DNA from: Schaalia odontolytica
GTDB taxonomy: Bacteria; Actinomycetota; Actinomycetes; Actinomycetales; Actinomycetaceae
Length of the DNA stretch: 46,802 nt
Direction of reading: 5' to 3'
NCBI RefSeq assembly: GCF_002847525.1
Contig: NZ_PKKM01000014.1
Span: forward strand, 1-46,802
Shown here: piece after piece, positions 7,745 to 16,439 of the stretch
Layout: each line of letters opens with the position of its first letter
Position numbering within the stretch: the first letter of the stretch is position 1
Translations under genes and position numbers: made by a program
The notes under the pieces: generated by a model
Database searches by the model: none
The model's input: the letters and a program-made list of their open reading frames with translations, nothing else
Told to the model about the DNA's origin: nothing

Positions 7745-8478
7745 CCACCGCATACCTCGCCGCCGCGACCGCCGCGCAGGTGGTCGTGCCCACGGGTAAG
7801 GGCGATCCCACGTGGTTCGATAACCCGGCGCTGACCCAGAAGTTCGGTCCGGCAATCCTCGAGACCCTCATGATGACGGGCCTGTCCACGCTCTTCGCGG
7901 TCATCATCGGAACACTCCTCGGCCTCCTCCTCGTGCAGACCGGCAAGGGCGGCCTCACCCCCAACAAGGGCGTGTACCAGGCCGTGTCCTTCGTCGTGAA
8001 CATCGTGCGCTCCCTGCCCTTCATCATCGGCATCATTATGCTGATCCCGCTGACGAAGATGATCGTCGGCAAGTCCACGGGCTCGCTCGCAACCGTCGTT
8101 CCGCTCGTCATCCTGTCCGCGCCCTTCTTCGCGCGTCTCGTGGAGACGAACCTGTTGGCCGTCGACCCCGGCAAGATCGAGGCCGCCCAGATGATGGGTG
8201 CTTCCAACCGCCAGATCCGCTGGGGCGTCCTCATTCGCGAGGCAATGCCCGCCCTCATCCAGTCCATCACGACCCTGGCGATCACCCTGATCGGCTACTC
8301 CGCGATGGCGGGCGCCGTCGGGGGCGGCGGCCTGGGCCAGATGGCCATCAACTACGGCTACAACCGCTGGCAGGACGACGTCATGATCTCCACCGTCGTC
8401 GCCATCATCGTCATCGTGCAGATCATCCAGCTGATCGGCGATCTCCTCTCGCGCCTGGTCGACCACCGCGCGCGCTGA
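7741..8478 (+). CDS. metI: Methionine importer permease
   Basis: 245 aa with five or six membrane helices, the permease of MetNIQ. The cytoplasmic coupling loop EAAQMMGASNRQIRWGVLIREAMP carries the EAA motif that docks on MetN. ETLMMTGLSTLFAVIIGTLL near the start is the usual ETL/MT opening of the family. The start overlaps the metN stop (ATGA), with GTGAGG upstream as ribosome binding site. Seventy-one bases, including a dodecamer-like CCCCGGCCTCG at 8495-8505, separate it from metQ. Confidence 0.95.
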   Translation: MTTAYLAAATAAQVVVPTGKGDPTWFDNPALTQKFGPAILETLMMTGLSTLFAVIIGTLLGLLLVQTGKGGLTPNKGVYQAVSFVVNIVRSLPFIIGIIMLIPLTKMIVGKSTGSLATVVPLVILSAPFFARLVETNLLAVDPGKIEAAQMMGASNRQIRWGVLIREAMPALIQSITTLAITLIGYSAMAGAVGGGGLGQMAINYGYNRWQDDVMISTVVAIIVIVQIIQLIGDLLSRLVDHRAR

Positions 8479-8549
8479 TAGACCCCGGTCAGGTCACCCC
8501 GGCCTCGACCATCCATCCCATCCAGTACGCAGAAGAAAAGAGAACCACC

Positions 8550-9380
8550 ATGCGTCATCGCTCTCTCGCAGCTATCGGCCTGGCAGCCGTTGCCACCCTG
8601 GGCCTGGCGGCCTGCGGCGGCGGCTCCTCCTCGGATGCTTCCGGCTCCTCCTCGGACGTCGTCACCCTGACCGTGGGCGCGACCCCCTCGCCCCACGCGA
8701 AGATCCTCACCTACATCAACGACAACCTGGCCGAGGCCGAGGGCATCAAGCTCAACATCGTTGAGTACACCGACTACGTCCAGCCCAACACCGCGCTCAA
8801 CGACGGCGACCTGGACGCCAACTTCTACCAGACCGTTCCCTACCTGGAGAACGCGGAGAAGCAGTTCGGCTACGACTTCGAGGCCGGCGAGGGCATTCAC
8901 CTCGAGCCCCTCGGCGTGTTCTCCAACAAGCACAAGTCCCTCGACGAGCTGCCCGACGGCGGCACGATCGGCATCATTTCCGACACGGCCAACCAGTCCC
9001 GCGCGCTCGAGCTCCTGGCGACCCAGGGCCTCGTCTCGATCCCCGAGGGCGACGGCGACGTCAACATCAACACCGTCACCAAGCTGAAGAACTTTGACTT
9101 CCGCGAGGTCGAGGGCCCGCAGCTGGTCCGCTCGCTCGACGACTTCGACTACGCGGTCATCAACGGCAACTTCGCCCAGGAGGGTGGCAAGTCCATCTCC
9201 GGTGACGCACTCGTCGTCGAGTCCCCCGTGGACAACCCGGCCGTGAACGTCCTCGTGTGGAAGAAGGATTCCAAGAAGGCCGAGGCCATCGCGAAGCTCG
9301 AGAAGCTCCTGCACTCCGATGAGGTCAAGCAGTACATCGAGAAGACCTGGTCGGACGGCTCGGTCATCCCGGCGTTCTGA
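8550..9380 (+). CDS. metQ: Methionine-binding lipoprotein
   Basis: 276 aa, NlpA/MetQ family substrate-binding lipoprotein. The signal peptide ends in the lipobox LAAC with the modified Cys at residue 22, followed by a Gly/Ser linker. The mature protein opens with VVTLTVGATPSPHAKIL and contains YTDYVQPNTALNDGDLDANFYQ, the best conserved MetQ segment. AAGAAAAGAG lies just upstream of ATG 8550. It completes metNIQ and is closed by a strong 40-base palindrome. Confidence 0.94.
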   Translation: MRHRSLAAIGLAAVATLGLAACGGGSSSDASGSSSDVVTLTVGATPSPHAKILTYINDNLAEAEGIKLNIVEYTDYVQPNTALNDGDLDANFYQTVPYLENAEKQFGYDFEAGEGIHLEPLGVFSNKHKSLDELPDGGTIGIISDTANQSRALELLATQGLVSIPEGDGDVNINTVTKLKNFDFREVEGPQLVRSLDDFDYAVINGNFAQEGGKSISGDALVVESPVDNPAVNVLVWKKDSKKAEAIAKLEKLLHSDEVKQYIEKTWSDGSVIPAF

Positions 9381-9448
9381 CCTGCGAGGCCGGGGCGCGC
9401 AGGCGCCGAGGCTGACGGATCGCGAATGCAAGGATCTGCATAGATAAG

Positions 9449-9488
9449 CGGGTGGGCCCCGGAACCGTACGGTTCCGGGGCCCACCCG
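9449..9488. terminator. Bidirectional terminator, perfect 40-base palindrome
   Basis: CGGGTGGGCCCCGGAACC and its exact complement flank a GTAC centre, making a perfect palindrome between the convergent metQ and YagU-like genes. TTTG follows on the plus strand and TTATC on the minus strand, so it can serve both genes. Confidence 0.85.
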
Positions 9489-9511
9489 TTTGTTCGCGCA
9501 AGCGGCGCGCG

Positions 9512-10066
9512 TCAGTTGGTGCGAGCCTCGAGCGGGAACTCGGCGTCCGGCTCGTGCGTGATGCGGTTACGCATGTCGCGGCGGAAGACTTCAATAACCC
9601 ACAGCCAGATGATGTGGCCGAAGAACTCGGAGAAGTGCTCCGCGAAGGGCTGGTTCCAGGGTTCCGGAACGGTGCCCATCAGTGGCATGAGGACGACGTG
9701 GAAGGCCACGTAGATGAAGATACCGAAGGCGGCACCCTGCCAGAGCTTGATCTGCGGGAAGCGCTCGGCGAGCACGCAGTAGAGAATCGCGAAAGCGATC
9801 GAGAACGCGAAGTGAACGATGAAGGAGACCCAGGGGAGCCCCTCGTTACCGTTGAAGGTGTAGGACAGGTGGGTGACGCTCTCCGGGACGCCCAGCTGCT
9901 GGAGCAGCTCCTGGGGCGGGTTGGTGGCGTTGCGCTCGGGCGTACGCGGAGGCAGCGGCACCTCCCAACCGAACTTCACGATGGCGGAGACGATTCCGCC
10001 GAGAACACCTGCGAGTGCTGCGACGCCGTAGCGGCGGCGCTTGGGATTGGTCTGAATCAGTGCCAT
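9512..10066 (-). CDS. YagU family inner membrane protein (DUF1440)
   Basis: 184 aa with about four hydrophobic segments: a first helix after MALIQTNPKRRRYGV, then SFIVHFAFSIAFAILYCVL, QGAAFGIFIYVAFHVVLMPL and FFGHIIWLWVIEVFRRDM. The segment KFGWEVPLPPRTPERNATNPP, with its conserved Trp and Pro residues, resembles the DUF1440/YagU family. The E. coli member contributes to acid resistance; the role here is unknown. It converges on metQ and shares its terminator. Upstream to 10130 there is only a short intergenic region; the 240 bases up to the upp stop hold the upp terminator and nothing else recognisable. Confidence 0.8.
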   Translation of the reverse strand: MALIQTNPKRRRYGVAALAGVLGGIVSAIVKFGWEVPLPPRTPERNATNPPQELLQQLGVPESVTHLSYTFNGNEGLPWVSFIVHFAFSIAFAILYCVLAERFPQIKLWQGAAFGIFIYVAFHVVLMPLMGTVPEPWNQPFAEHFSEFFGHIIWLWVIEVFRRDMRNRITHEPDAEFPLEARTN

Positions 10067-10210
10067 GTGACAAGCATGAAACGTGCGTCGGGTGTTTTCG
10101 AGGCCTTGGGGTGCTTAGCGCTCAAGGTCACATGAGGGTGTGATTAGGGAAAATGGGCTAAAAATAGCCAACATGGTTAATTTGAGCCTTTGTTGTTGAG
10201 TAAATGCGAG

Positions 10211-10244
10211 GGGTGGGCGCGGGACTTTCATCCCGCGCCCACCC
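10211..10244 (-). terminator. Terminator downstream of upp
   Basis: GGGTGGGCGCGGGA and TCCCGCGCCCACCC form a 14-bp perfect stem with a six-base loop, about 65 bases beyond the upp stop. The minus-strand exit sequence is CTCGCATTTACT, weakly U-rich. Confidence 0.7.
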
Positions 10245-10307
10245 TTCGTGTGGCGTTAGCTGCGTCGCATACCCCGGCGCTGCGATGCGCGAGGGGCGCG
10301 TGCCTCG

Positions 10308-10946
10308 TCAGTCGACGATGCCGTACAGGCGGTCGCCCGCGTCGCCCAGGCCGGGGACGATGTAAGACTTCTCGTTGAGGTGATCGTCGACGGCGGCGAC
10401 GACGACGTTCACGTCGGCGCGGTCGCCGATCGCGTCCTCAAGGGTCTTGATGCCTTCCGGGGCGGCCAGGATGCACACGCAGGTGACGTCCTTCGCGCCG
10501 CGCTCGAAGAGGTAGTTGGTGGCGGCGACCATGGTGTGGCCGGTGGCCAGCATGGGGTCGAGAACGAAGCACTGGCGGCCCGACAGGTCGTCCGGCAGGC
10601 GGTTCGCATAGGTCTCGATCTCCAGGGTGTCGTCATCGCGACGCATGCCCAGGAAGCCAACCTCGGCCGTGGGCAGCATGCGAGTCATGCCCTCGAGCAT
10701 GCCCAGGCCTGCGCGCAGGACGGGGACCACGATCGGGCGAGGCTCGGAGAGCTTCAGGCCGACCGTGGGAGCGACGGGGGTCTCGATGGGGGTCTCGGTG
10801 ACGGCCACCTCGCGCGTCGCCTCGTAGGCGAGCAGGGTGACCAGTTCGTCCACGAGCTGGCGGAACGTCGCCGACGGCGTTTCGCGATCCCGCAGGACGG
10901 TGAGCTTGTGGGTGATCAGGGGGTGATGAGCAACGTGGAGGCGCAT
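10308..10946 (-). CDS. upp: Uracil phosphoribosyltransferase
   Basis: 212 aa. Converts uracil and PRPP to UMP in pyrimidine salvage. The type I PRPP-binding motif is [17 protein letters not shown] (about residues 130-146), and the C-terminal uracil-binding signature is [16 protein letters not shown]. The start [20 protein letters not shown] is the standard family N-terminus. Length matches (208-212 aa). The gene diverges from tadA across ~210 bases. It pairs functionally with the uracil permease at 241-1614. Confidence 0.96.
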   Translation of the reverse strand: MRLHVAHHPLITHKLTVLRDRETPSATFRQLVDELVTLLAYEATREVAVTETPIETPVAPTVGLKLSEPRPIVVPVLRAGLGMLEGMTRMLPTAEVGFLGMRRDDDTLEIETYANRLPDDLSGRQCFVLDPMLATGHTMVAATNYLFERGAKDVTCVCILAAPEGIKTLEDAIGDRADVNVVVAAVDDHLNEKSYIVPGLGDAGDRLYGIVD

Positions 10947-11154
10947 GGTTATAGGCTACCTCGTTCGTATATGCGAGCGCACTCCGGTGTGTTGAAGACG
11001 AGGCTGGGGTCTCCTCTGCGGCTCCGTCGTGGATGTCAGTGGTCGACGTTTCGGCCGTGTCGTAACGCATATCACACTCATTCGTCACATCAGCACCACG
11101 AGTCACGATGGACTCCAACTATCCCATCAGTCGTTTGGTCGGTAAGCTAGAGGG

Positions 11155-12498
11155 GTGACAGTGAATGAGCAGTACCGCGAAGCAATGGGCAAGGCCCTCT
11201 TCCTGGCTAACCGCGCCCGCGAGACGGGAGACGTTCCCGTCGGAGCCGTCGTTGTTGACGAGGATGGCCGCATCATCGGACGCGGGTGGAACTGCCGCGA
11301 GGCCAACCATGACCCCGCAGGCCACGCCGAAATCGTCGCCCTGCGAGAGGCGGGCCGCGCCCGAGGGACGTGGCGCCTGACCGGCTGCACGCTCATCGTC
11401 ACCCTGGAACCCTGCACGATGTGTGCAGGCGCCATCCTTGCCTCCCGCATCGATCGCGTCGTCTTCGGCGCCTGGGACCCGAAAGCCGGCGCTGCCGGAT
11501 CCCTGCGCGACGTCCTGCGCGACGCCCGCATGCCGCACCCGACCGAGGTCGTCGGCGGCGTCCTCGCACAAGAGGCCGCCATGCAGCTGCGCTCCTTCTT
11601 CCTCGGCTGCCGCACGCCCGACGAGATGCCCGTCGTCCAGGCCCCCGTTCATGAACCAGGCGACATTGTCACGCCCATCGTCGTCCCCTACGAGGAGGAC
11701 GAAGCGCCCGAACCGATCAACGAGGAAGCTCCGCACGAGGAACTTCCCCATGACGAGGGGGTTCCCGCCCAGCTCGTTACACCCGCGGCACCCGCCGCTC
11801 CGGTTGCACCCGCTGAGCGCGCACATGCCCCTGCCCACGCCGCGCGCGTTCCCAGCCGTCACCGTGGCACCGAGGCCTCGCCCCTGCCTCGGCGAGTGGG
11901 ACGTCCCTTCTCCGAGCGAGTCTCCGGTAACGCCGATAATCCTGCCGACATCCCCGTTGGCGAATCGATCGAACCTGGTGCGCCAGTCTCCGCCCCTCCG
12001 TCGCAGCCGCCCTACCCCAGCGCCGCGCCGGTCATGCCCGCCGTGTCGCCCGACATGACGCGCGGACCTATCACGAAGTCTGTCCCGCAGATCCGTCCCG
12101 TGCACGTGCGCCCCACGTCGAGTGTGCCCGAGGGACTCTACACGCCCGCGCAGCCCGGCCGACCCGTGACGCAGCCCCTGCGAGAGAGCGCTCCTCGTCC
12201 TCCGGCTCCTGAGCCCGTCGTCGAACCCGCGCTCGTCGAGCCGCAGGCCCCCGTGCAACCTGTGCGGGCCATGGATGAGCCGATCCCCGCTCCGCCGACA
12301 CCGCCCGCGTTCCCGCAGCGCGCCTCGTCGCGCCAGAGCGCGCGCCCGCAGCGCCCCCTCCCGCAGGCCTTCGAACCCGAGCCCGTGCGCCGCGTCGACT
12401 ACGAGCTGTCTCCGCGCCAGTTCAACGACGTTGACCCCATTACCTCCGGCATTCGCGTGCGCCGCTCCGCCCGCCGTCGCGGCAACGCCCGTCACTGA
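11155..12498 (+). CDS. tadA: tRNA adenosine deaminase with long Pro-rich tail
   Basis: 447 aa, about three times the usual TadA length (~150-170). Residues 1-155 are a complete deaminase: His57-Ala-Glu59 (zinc ligand and proton shuttle) and PCTMC with Cys87 and Cys90. Known members convert A34 to inosine in tRNA-Arg(ACG), and that tRNA is encoded at 3894-3966. Residues ~160-447 are low-complexity, Pro/Ala/Glu-rich and predicted disordered, ending in a basic RVRRSARRRGNARH. GTG 11155 follows AGAGGGG. The mog gene begins one base after the stop. The tail frame stays open for almost 900 bases with third-position GC like real coding sequence, so I regard it as genuine. Its role is unknown. Confidence 0.88.
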   Translation: MTVNEQYREAMGKALFLANRARETGDVPVGAVVVDEDGRIIGRGWNCREANHDPAGHAEIVALREAGRARGTWRLTGCTLIVTLEPCTMCAGAILASRIDRVVFGAWDPKAGAAGSLRDVLRDARMPHPTEVVGGVLAQEAAMQLRSFFLGCRTPDEMPVVQAPVHEPGDIVTPIVVPYEEDEAPEPINEEAPHEELPHDEGVPAQLVTPAAPAAPVAPAERAHAPAHAARVPSRHRGTEASPLPRRVGRPFSERVSGNADNPADIPVGESIEPGAPVSAPPSQPPYPSAAPVMPAVSPDMTRGPITKSVPQIRPVHVRPTSSVPEGLYTPAQPGRPVTQPLRESAPRPPAPEPVVEPALVEPQAPVQPVRAMDEPIPAPPTPPAFPQRASSRQSARPQRPLPQAFEPEPVRRVDYELSPRQFNDVDPITSGIRVRRSARRRGNARH

Positions 12499-12499
12499 C

Positions 12500-12991
12500 A
12501 TGATCCCCGCACGCGTCATCACGGTCTCGGACCGCTGCTCCGCCGGCCTCGCCGAGGACCTCTCCGGCCCTCTCGCCGCGCGCCTCCTCGCCGATCACGG
12601 CGTCGACGCCTCGGTCGTGATCGTCCCAGACGAGGTCGACGCCATTCGCGCCGCGATCACCGCGGCCGTGGAGGACGGCGCCCGCTTCGTGTTCACGACC
12701 GGCGGGACCGGTCTCGCGCCCCGCGACGTTACCCCCGAGGCCACCGAGCCTCTCCTCGTCACCCGCATCGACGGTCTCGCCGACGCGATCCGACGCCGCG
12801 GCGAGGAAAAGGTCGCGTCCGCCGCCCTGTCGCGAGGCCTCGTCGGCGTGACCGCGCGATCCCCCGAGGGAGCCCTCATCGTCAACGCGCCCGGCTCGCG
12901 CGGAGGTGTCACCGATACGGTGGCCGTCATCGGTCCCCTCGTCGCCCACATCATCGACCAGCTCGCGGGCGGCGACCACCCGCGTGCTTAA
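12500..12991 (+). CDS. mog: Molybdopterin adenylyltransferase (MogA/MoaB type)
   Basis: 163 aa. Adenylates molybdopterin before molybdate insertion by MoeA. The family motifs are intact: ARVITVSDRCSAG at the start, FTTGGTGLAPRDVTPEAT (MPT-binding loop with the catalytic Asp), and LIVNAPGSRGGVTDT. ATG 12500 is one base after the tadA stop with no clear ribosome binding site, suggesting coupled translation with tadA. moeA and moaC converge on it from the other side. A second, divergent homologue lies at 33127-33639; this one has the canonical active site. Confidence 0.92.
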   Translation: MIPARVITVSDRCSAGLAEDLSGPLAARLLADHGVDASVVIVPDEVDAIRAAITAAVEDGARFVFTTGGTGLAPRDVTPEATEPLLVTRIDGLADAIRRRGEEKVASAALSRGLVGVTARSPEGALIVNAPGSRGGVTDTVAVIGPLVAHIIDQLAGGDHPRA

Positions 12992-13010
12992 AAGCCTGAG
13001 ATAGCAACGA

Positions 13011-13046
13011 AAAGGCCGCCCGGCAGATGTGCTGCGGGCGGCCTCC
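13011..13046. terminator. Bidirectional terminator between mog and moaC
   Basis: AGGCCGCCCGGCAG and CTGCGGGCGGCCT pair with one bulge around ATGTG. On the minus strand it is followed by TTTTCGTT, so it clearly ends the moeA-moaC operon; it may also serve mog. Confidence 0.75.
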
Positions 13047-13062
13047 TCGTACAGTGGGGGCG

Positions 13063-13545
13063 TCAGTCCTGCGGATCCTCCGGGCGCACCCAGTCGCCGC
13101 TGCGGCCGCCCGACTTCGCGACGATCTTCGCCTCGCGGATGCGAGCGGAGCGGTCCACGCCCTTGACCATGTCGACGATCGCGAGAGCCGCAACCGTCAC
13201 CGACGTCAGCGCCTCCATCTCCACGCCCGTGCGGTCGGCCGTGCGCACGGTCGCACGGATCGCCACGTGATCGTCCTCCAAGCTCAGGTCCACCGCGCAG
13301 CCGTGCACGCCGATCGTGTGCGCGAGGGGCAGCAGCTCGGGGACGCGCTTCGCCGCCGAAATGCCGGCCACGCGCGCCACCGCCAGGACGTCGCCCTTCG
13401 GGACGGTGCCGTCACGCAGGGCCTGCATCACCTCGGGCGAGCAATCCACGCGGCACACGGCGCTCGCCTGGCGCACCGTCGGATTCTTTGCGGTCACGTC
13501 CACCATGTAGGCGGCGCCGTCCTCGTTCAAATGCGTAAACTTCAC
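13063..13545 (-). CDS. moaC: Cyclic pyranopterin monophosphate synthase
   Basis: 160 aa. Converts the MoaA product into cPMP in molybdenum cofactor synthesis. Family signatures are KGDVLAVARVAGISAAKR, the LLPLAHTIGVHGCAVDL segment (usually LIPLCHPL, here with A and T in place of C and P), and MEALTSVTVAALAIVDMVKG near the C-terminus. GTG 13545 is chosen as start: GAGAGGAAAACC upstream provides a Shine-Dalgarno at good distance, and translation then begins at the family-typical KFTHLNEDGAAYMVDVT. It follows moeA by 34 bases in the same operon. Confidence 0.93.
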   Translation of the reverse strand: MKFTHLNEDGAAYMVDVTAKNPTVRQASAVCRVDCSPEVMQALRDGTVPKGDVLAVARVAGISAAKRVPELLPLAHTIGVHGCAVDLSLEDDHVAIRATVRTADRTGVEMEALTSVTVAALAIVDMVKGVDRSARIREAKIVAKSGGRSGDWVRPEDPQD

Positions 13546-13579
13546 GGTTTTCCTCTCGTTAATTCTCTCTATGGTGGGG

Positions 13580-14857
13580 TCAGCCCACGAGCGGGACGAC
13601 CGCCAGCTCCTGGCCGGCCTCGACCTGCTCGACGTCCGGCGCGACCACGCCGATCGCCTCCGCGTTCGCGAGCGAGGCCACCAGGTGCGACTTCGATCCC
13701 AGGGGGTGCGCCGGCTCCACCCAGCGGGCCCCGGCCTCGTCCCCCTTTCCGGAGACGAAGCGAAGCGGGATGAACTGAGTCTTTCCGGACGGCGACTCCC
13801 ATCCGACGTGCGCGCGGGCGAGGACGCCGCTCGGGACCGTTCCGCCGTGCTCGGGTGCGACGAGGCCGGACATGACCGCCAGGGCGCCCGCGACGTACAT
13901 GTGGAACGTCGTAAAGACCGAGACCGGGTTGCCGGGCAGGCAGATGACCGGCGTCTCGCGGCCGCCCGCCCCCACCTGCGTCGAGCCGACGCCCTGCGGC
14001 CCGCCCGGCTGCTGGGCGACGTGGTGGAAGCCCGCGTCCGTGCCAAGCGTCAGGCGCACGACCTCGAAGGCACCCGCCGAAATGCCGCCGGCTGTGAGGA
14101 CCAGGTCGGCCTCCGGGGCCTCATCGAGGGCCGTGCGCAGCTCGGCCGGGGTGTCCCCCGTGCGCAGGTGTGCGACGACCTGCCCACCGGCATCCTCGAC
14201 GAGGCCGCGCAGGAGGATGCCGTTCGAATCGGGAATCTGTCCGCGCTCGAGGGCCTCGCCGGCGCGCTTGAGCTCCGTGCCCGTCGAGACGACGATGACG
14301 CGCGGGCGGGGCAGAACCATGAGGGTGCCGTGGCCGACCGAGGCAGCGGCCGACAGGGCCGTCCCGTCTAGGATGCGGCCGGCCTTCAGGACCGGGGAGC
14401 CGGCCTCGAGGGCCTCGCCCGCGACGCGCACATTCGCGCCCAGCTTCGGGGCAACGCGGATCTCGACGCTGTCGGGCGCCTGGGCGACGCCCGCCGCGTG
14501 GTCTGTGTGCTCGACCTTCACGACGGTGTCCGCGCCCTGCGGGATCGGAGCGCCCGTCATGATGCGCCAGGCTTGCCCCTTCTCGAGGCGGTTCTCGCGG
14601 GTGTCGCCCGCCGGAATGTCGCCTGCGACGGGCAGAGTCCACGGGCCCTCGCCCTCCAGGTCCTCGCGGCGCACCGCAAATCCGTCCATCGCGGAGTTCG
14701 TGAACGGGGGAAGTGGGATGAGCGAGTGGATGTCGACGGCCAGGCGGCGACCCAGGCACTCCTCGATGGGAAGCGTGTCATGGGGGAGGACGTGGCTGAG
14801 CGCCAACGCCTCGATCAGCTCGCGATGCTGCGCAGTGGACAGGGAGGGATCGTGCAT
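13580..14857 (-). CDS. moeA: Molybdopterin molybdenumtransferase
   Basis: 425 aa. Inserts molybdate into adenylated molybdopterin. Visible are PPFTNSAMDGFAVR (the DGFA signature near residue 55), GQAWRIMTGAPIPQGADTVVKVE, STGTELKRAGEALERGQIPDSNG, and the PTAGGIS-like LTAGGISAGAFEVVR, where the usual second Gly-Asp (GGVSVGDYD) is replaced by GAFE. The LPGNPVSVFTTFHMYV loop is intact. A C-terminal beta-barrel domain IV ends the protein. ATG 14857 is the first start giving a normal family N-terminus. First gene of moeA-moaC. One ACGAGGCCGGGG copy lies in its coding sequence (13729-13740), encoding part of a variable loop, GDEAGA. Confidence 0.93.
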   Translation of the reverse strand: MHDPSLSTAQHRELIEALALSHVLPHDTLPIEECLGRRLAVDIHSLIPLPPFTNSAMDGFAVRREDLEGEGPWTLPVAGDIPAGDTRENRLEKGQAWRIMTGAPIPQGADTVVKVEHTDHAAGVAQAPDSVEIRVAPKLGANVRVAGEALEAGSPVLKAGRILDGTALSAAASVGHGTLMVLPRPRVIVVSTGTELKRAGEALERGQIPDSNGILLRGLVEDAGGQVVAHLRTGDTPAELRTALDEAPEADLVLTAGGISAGAFEVVRLTLGTDAGFHHVAQQPGGPQGVGSTQVGAGGRETPVICLPGNPVSVFTTFHMYVAGALAVMSGLVAPEHGGTVPSGVLARAHVGWESPSGKTQFIPLRFVSGKGDEAGARWVEPAHPLGSKSHLVASLANAEAIGVVAPDVEQVEAGQELAVVPLVG

Positions 14858-14906
14858 GCCACCAGTGTAGGGCCAGGTGGGGTGGGCGAGGCGTGCGGGC
14901 GTTTGC

Positions 14907-15086
14907 TTCGTGCGCGACGGACGAGGAGTGGGCTGGGGTGCGCGGTTGCAGCTCATTTCAACGGCCTGGATATGGGCTGCAAGGGGGAATTGCAGCATTA
15001 GGAGGCCGACACGCCGGCGACACGCCGTGACGGGACTTCTAATGCTGCCAAACCCCCACTTGCGTGGCCTGGTGGGCCTTCGTTGG
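14907..15086 (+). repeat. Direct repeat R1 flanking nuclease-like gene
   Basis: Aligns over about 180 bases with R2 (16263-16439) in the same orientation, with only scattered differences; blocks of up to ~28 bases such as the one starting gcagctcatttcaacggcct are identical. It contains a hairpin whose arms are GGGGGAATTGCAGCATTAG (14983-15001) and CTAATGCTGCCAAACCCCC (15039-15057), with a GC-rich centre gacacgccggcgacacgccg. R1 ends about 45 bases past the stop of the gene at 15132. Confidence 0.85.
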
Positions 15087-15131
15087 CGCAGTGGAGACAG
15101 CCGCTAACGGCGTTCGCCGGGTGTCGTGGAC

Positions 15132-16148
15132 TCATCCGAGGCGTGCGGCGAGCGCTGCGCGGACCTGCGCAATGAGCTCGTCCGGATGGTCCAGATCGTG
15201 CCAGCCGACGCGGATGATGTGCCAGCCCTCACCCTCAAGGTGGCGTTGGCGCTCGCGCTCGCGGGCGAGCGAGGAGTGGATGCTGCGGGCGTCGTCCCCG
15301 TATTTTGCGCGCCCGTCGAACTCGATGCCGACTTTTTCGGCCGTGAACGCGCAATCGATGAAATAGCGACGACCCCGCGTGTGCACCTCGACCTGTGTGA
15401 GCATGCCTGCCAGGCCCGCGGCACACAGCTCGTACAGCACGCGCGCTTCTCCGGGGGAGGCACAGCCGGCATCTGCGTGAGTGATGATCCACTGTGCTTG
15501 AGAGCGTCCTCTTGCCCGATTGCCCAGCTGTTTCAGCTCGCGCTCAAGGAAGAACTTCCACGACTCCTCGTTGTTGCGTGACGCTTTCATGTGGAAGTTG
15601 TCGAAGTGCGTGTAGGCGTGGGCGTTCATGCACATCTGCGTGAAAGCAGCACGTCGGTTGGATGATGTGCGGGCAGCAGTAATCTGTGCAGATTCGAGGT
15701 TCTCGATGAGGAGCCCGCGTGTGTCACTGATAGCAGGGAGGTGACGTACGTGCCTGGGCGTGACCTTCATGGGAGCAAAGGTGCGAGTACCGATTGTTAT
15801 GGCGGGCAGGACGATGGGGCGGATAGCGGACGAAGTGGCAACCGTGATAGGTGGAAGCGCGGGATCACTTCCATAGCCGTGCGCCCATAGCGCACATTGT
15901 CCGGTAGCGATGAGAGTTTGGTGTGTGTGCGCGAGGTGGTAGAGGCGTGCGGCGAGCACGACCTGCGGTAGCTGATGTGTGTCTATATCCGTTAGGCGCG
16001 CAAGGTCGAGGTAGGTCTTGCCCGCGATGTTCACAGCCGTCGGTATCTTTGTGAGGCCGTGGTGGCTGGATCGCGGTACGCGAATGATCGCGCGTTCAAC
16101 GGCGTTGAGGATGAAAGGAGCGTCGTTGCCCCTGACTTCTTGGCTCAT
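15132..16148 (-). CDS. Vsr-like/DUF559 nuclease-domain protein
   Basis: 338 aa in two parts. The N-terminal ~200 residues resemble the uncharacterised actinobacterial AbiEi/DUF559 proteins that start with a winged-helix-like region (RLYHLAHTHQTLIATGQCALWAHGY). The C-terminal ~105 residues fit a small PD-(D/E)XK fold as in Vsr/DUF559: Glu234 in PGEARVLYE, Asp265 in YFIDCAF, and Glu276-x-Asp278 in KVGIEFDG, then GWHIIRVGWHDL at the end as in Vsr. DNA cleavage is inferred, not shown. Base composition is less GC-rich than in neighbours, and the gene sits exactly between direct repeats R1 and R2, suggesting transfer. The AT-rich 100 bases upstream should hold its promoter. Confidence 0.7.
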   Translation of the reverse strand: MSQEVRGNDAPFILNAVERAIIRVPRSSHHGLTKIPTAVNIAGKTYLDLARLTDIDTHQLPQVVLAARLYHLAHTHQTLIATGQCALWAHGYGSDPALPPITVATSSAIRPIVLPAITIGTRTFAPMKVTPRHVRHLPAISDTRGLLIENLESAQITAARTSSNRRAAFTQMCMNAHAYTHFDNFHMKASRNNEESWKFFLERELKQLGNRARGRSQAQWIITHADAGCASPGEARVLYELCAAGLAGMLTQVEVHTRGRRYFIDCAFTAEKVGIEFDGRAKYGDDARSIHSSLARERERQRHLEGEGWHIIRVGWHDLDHPDELIAQVRAALAARLG

Positions 16149-16262
16149 GAGTGAATTCTAGTGCGATAGATTTCAGTCTGTTGCAGTTTTAGATGTACTA
16201 ATTTGCTTGATTGTTAATGGCGCACATATGTGACTTGTCGCGATGCGGGCGTGGGTACGGCG

Positions 16263-16439
16263 TTCGTGCGCGGCGTGACGAGGCGCGGGCTGGGGTGTGT
16301 GGTTGCAGCTCATTTCAACGGCCTGGATATGGATGTCGGGGGGAATTGCAGCATTAGGCGCGCGACACGCCGGCGACACGCCGTGATGGGACTTCTAATG
16401 CTGCCAAACCCCCGGTTGGGTGGCCCGGTGGGCCGTTGG
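16263..16439 (+). repeat. Direct repeat R2 flanking nuclease-like gene
   Basis: Second copy of R1, about 1.36 kb downstream and in the same orientation, ~115 bases upstream of the nuclease-like gene's start. It has the same hairpin: GGGGGAATTGCAGCATTAG paired with CTAATGCTGCCAAACCCCC. The 542-base gene-free interval 16149-16690 consists of this gene's AT-rich promoter region, R2, the tandem repeat below and a terminator. Confidence 0.85.

Noticed and set aside
14907..16439. Insertion sequence made of R1, gene and R2
   Set aside because: The repeats are direct rather than inverted, and the gene does not look like a transposase (nuclease/AbiEi-like). Reported instead as a repeat-bracketed cassette.
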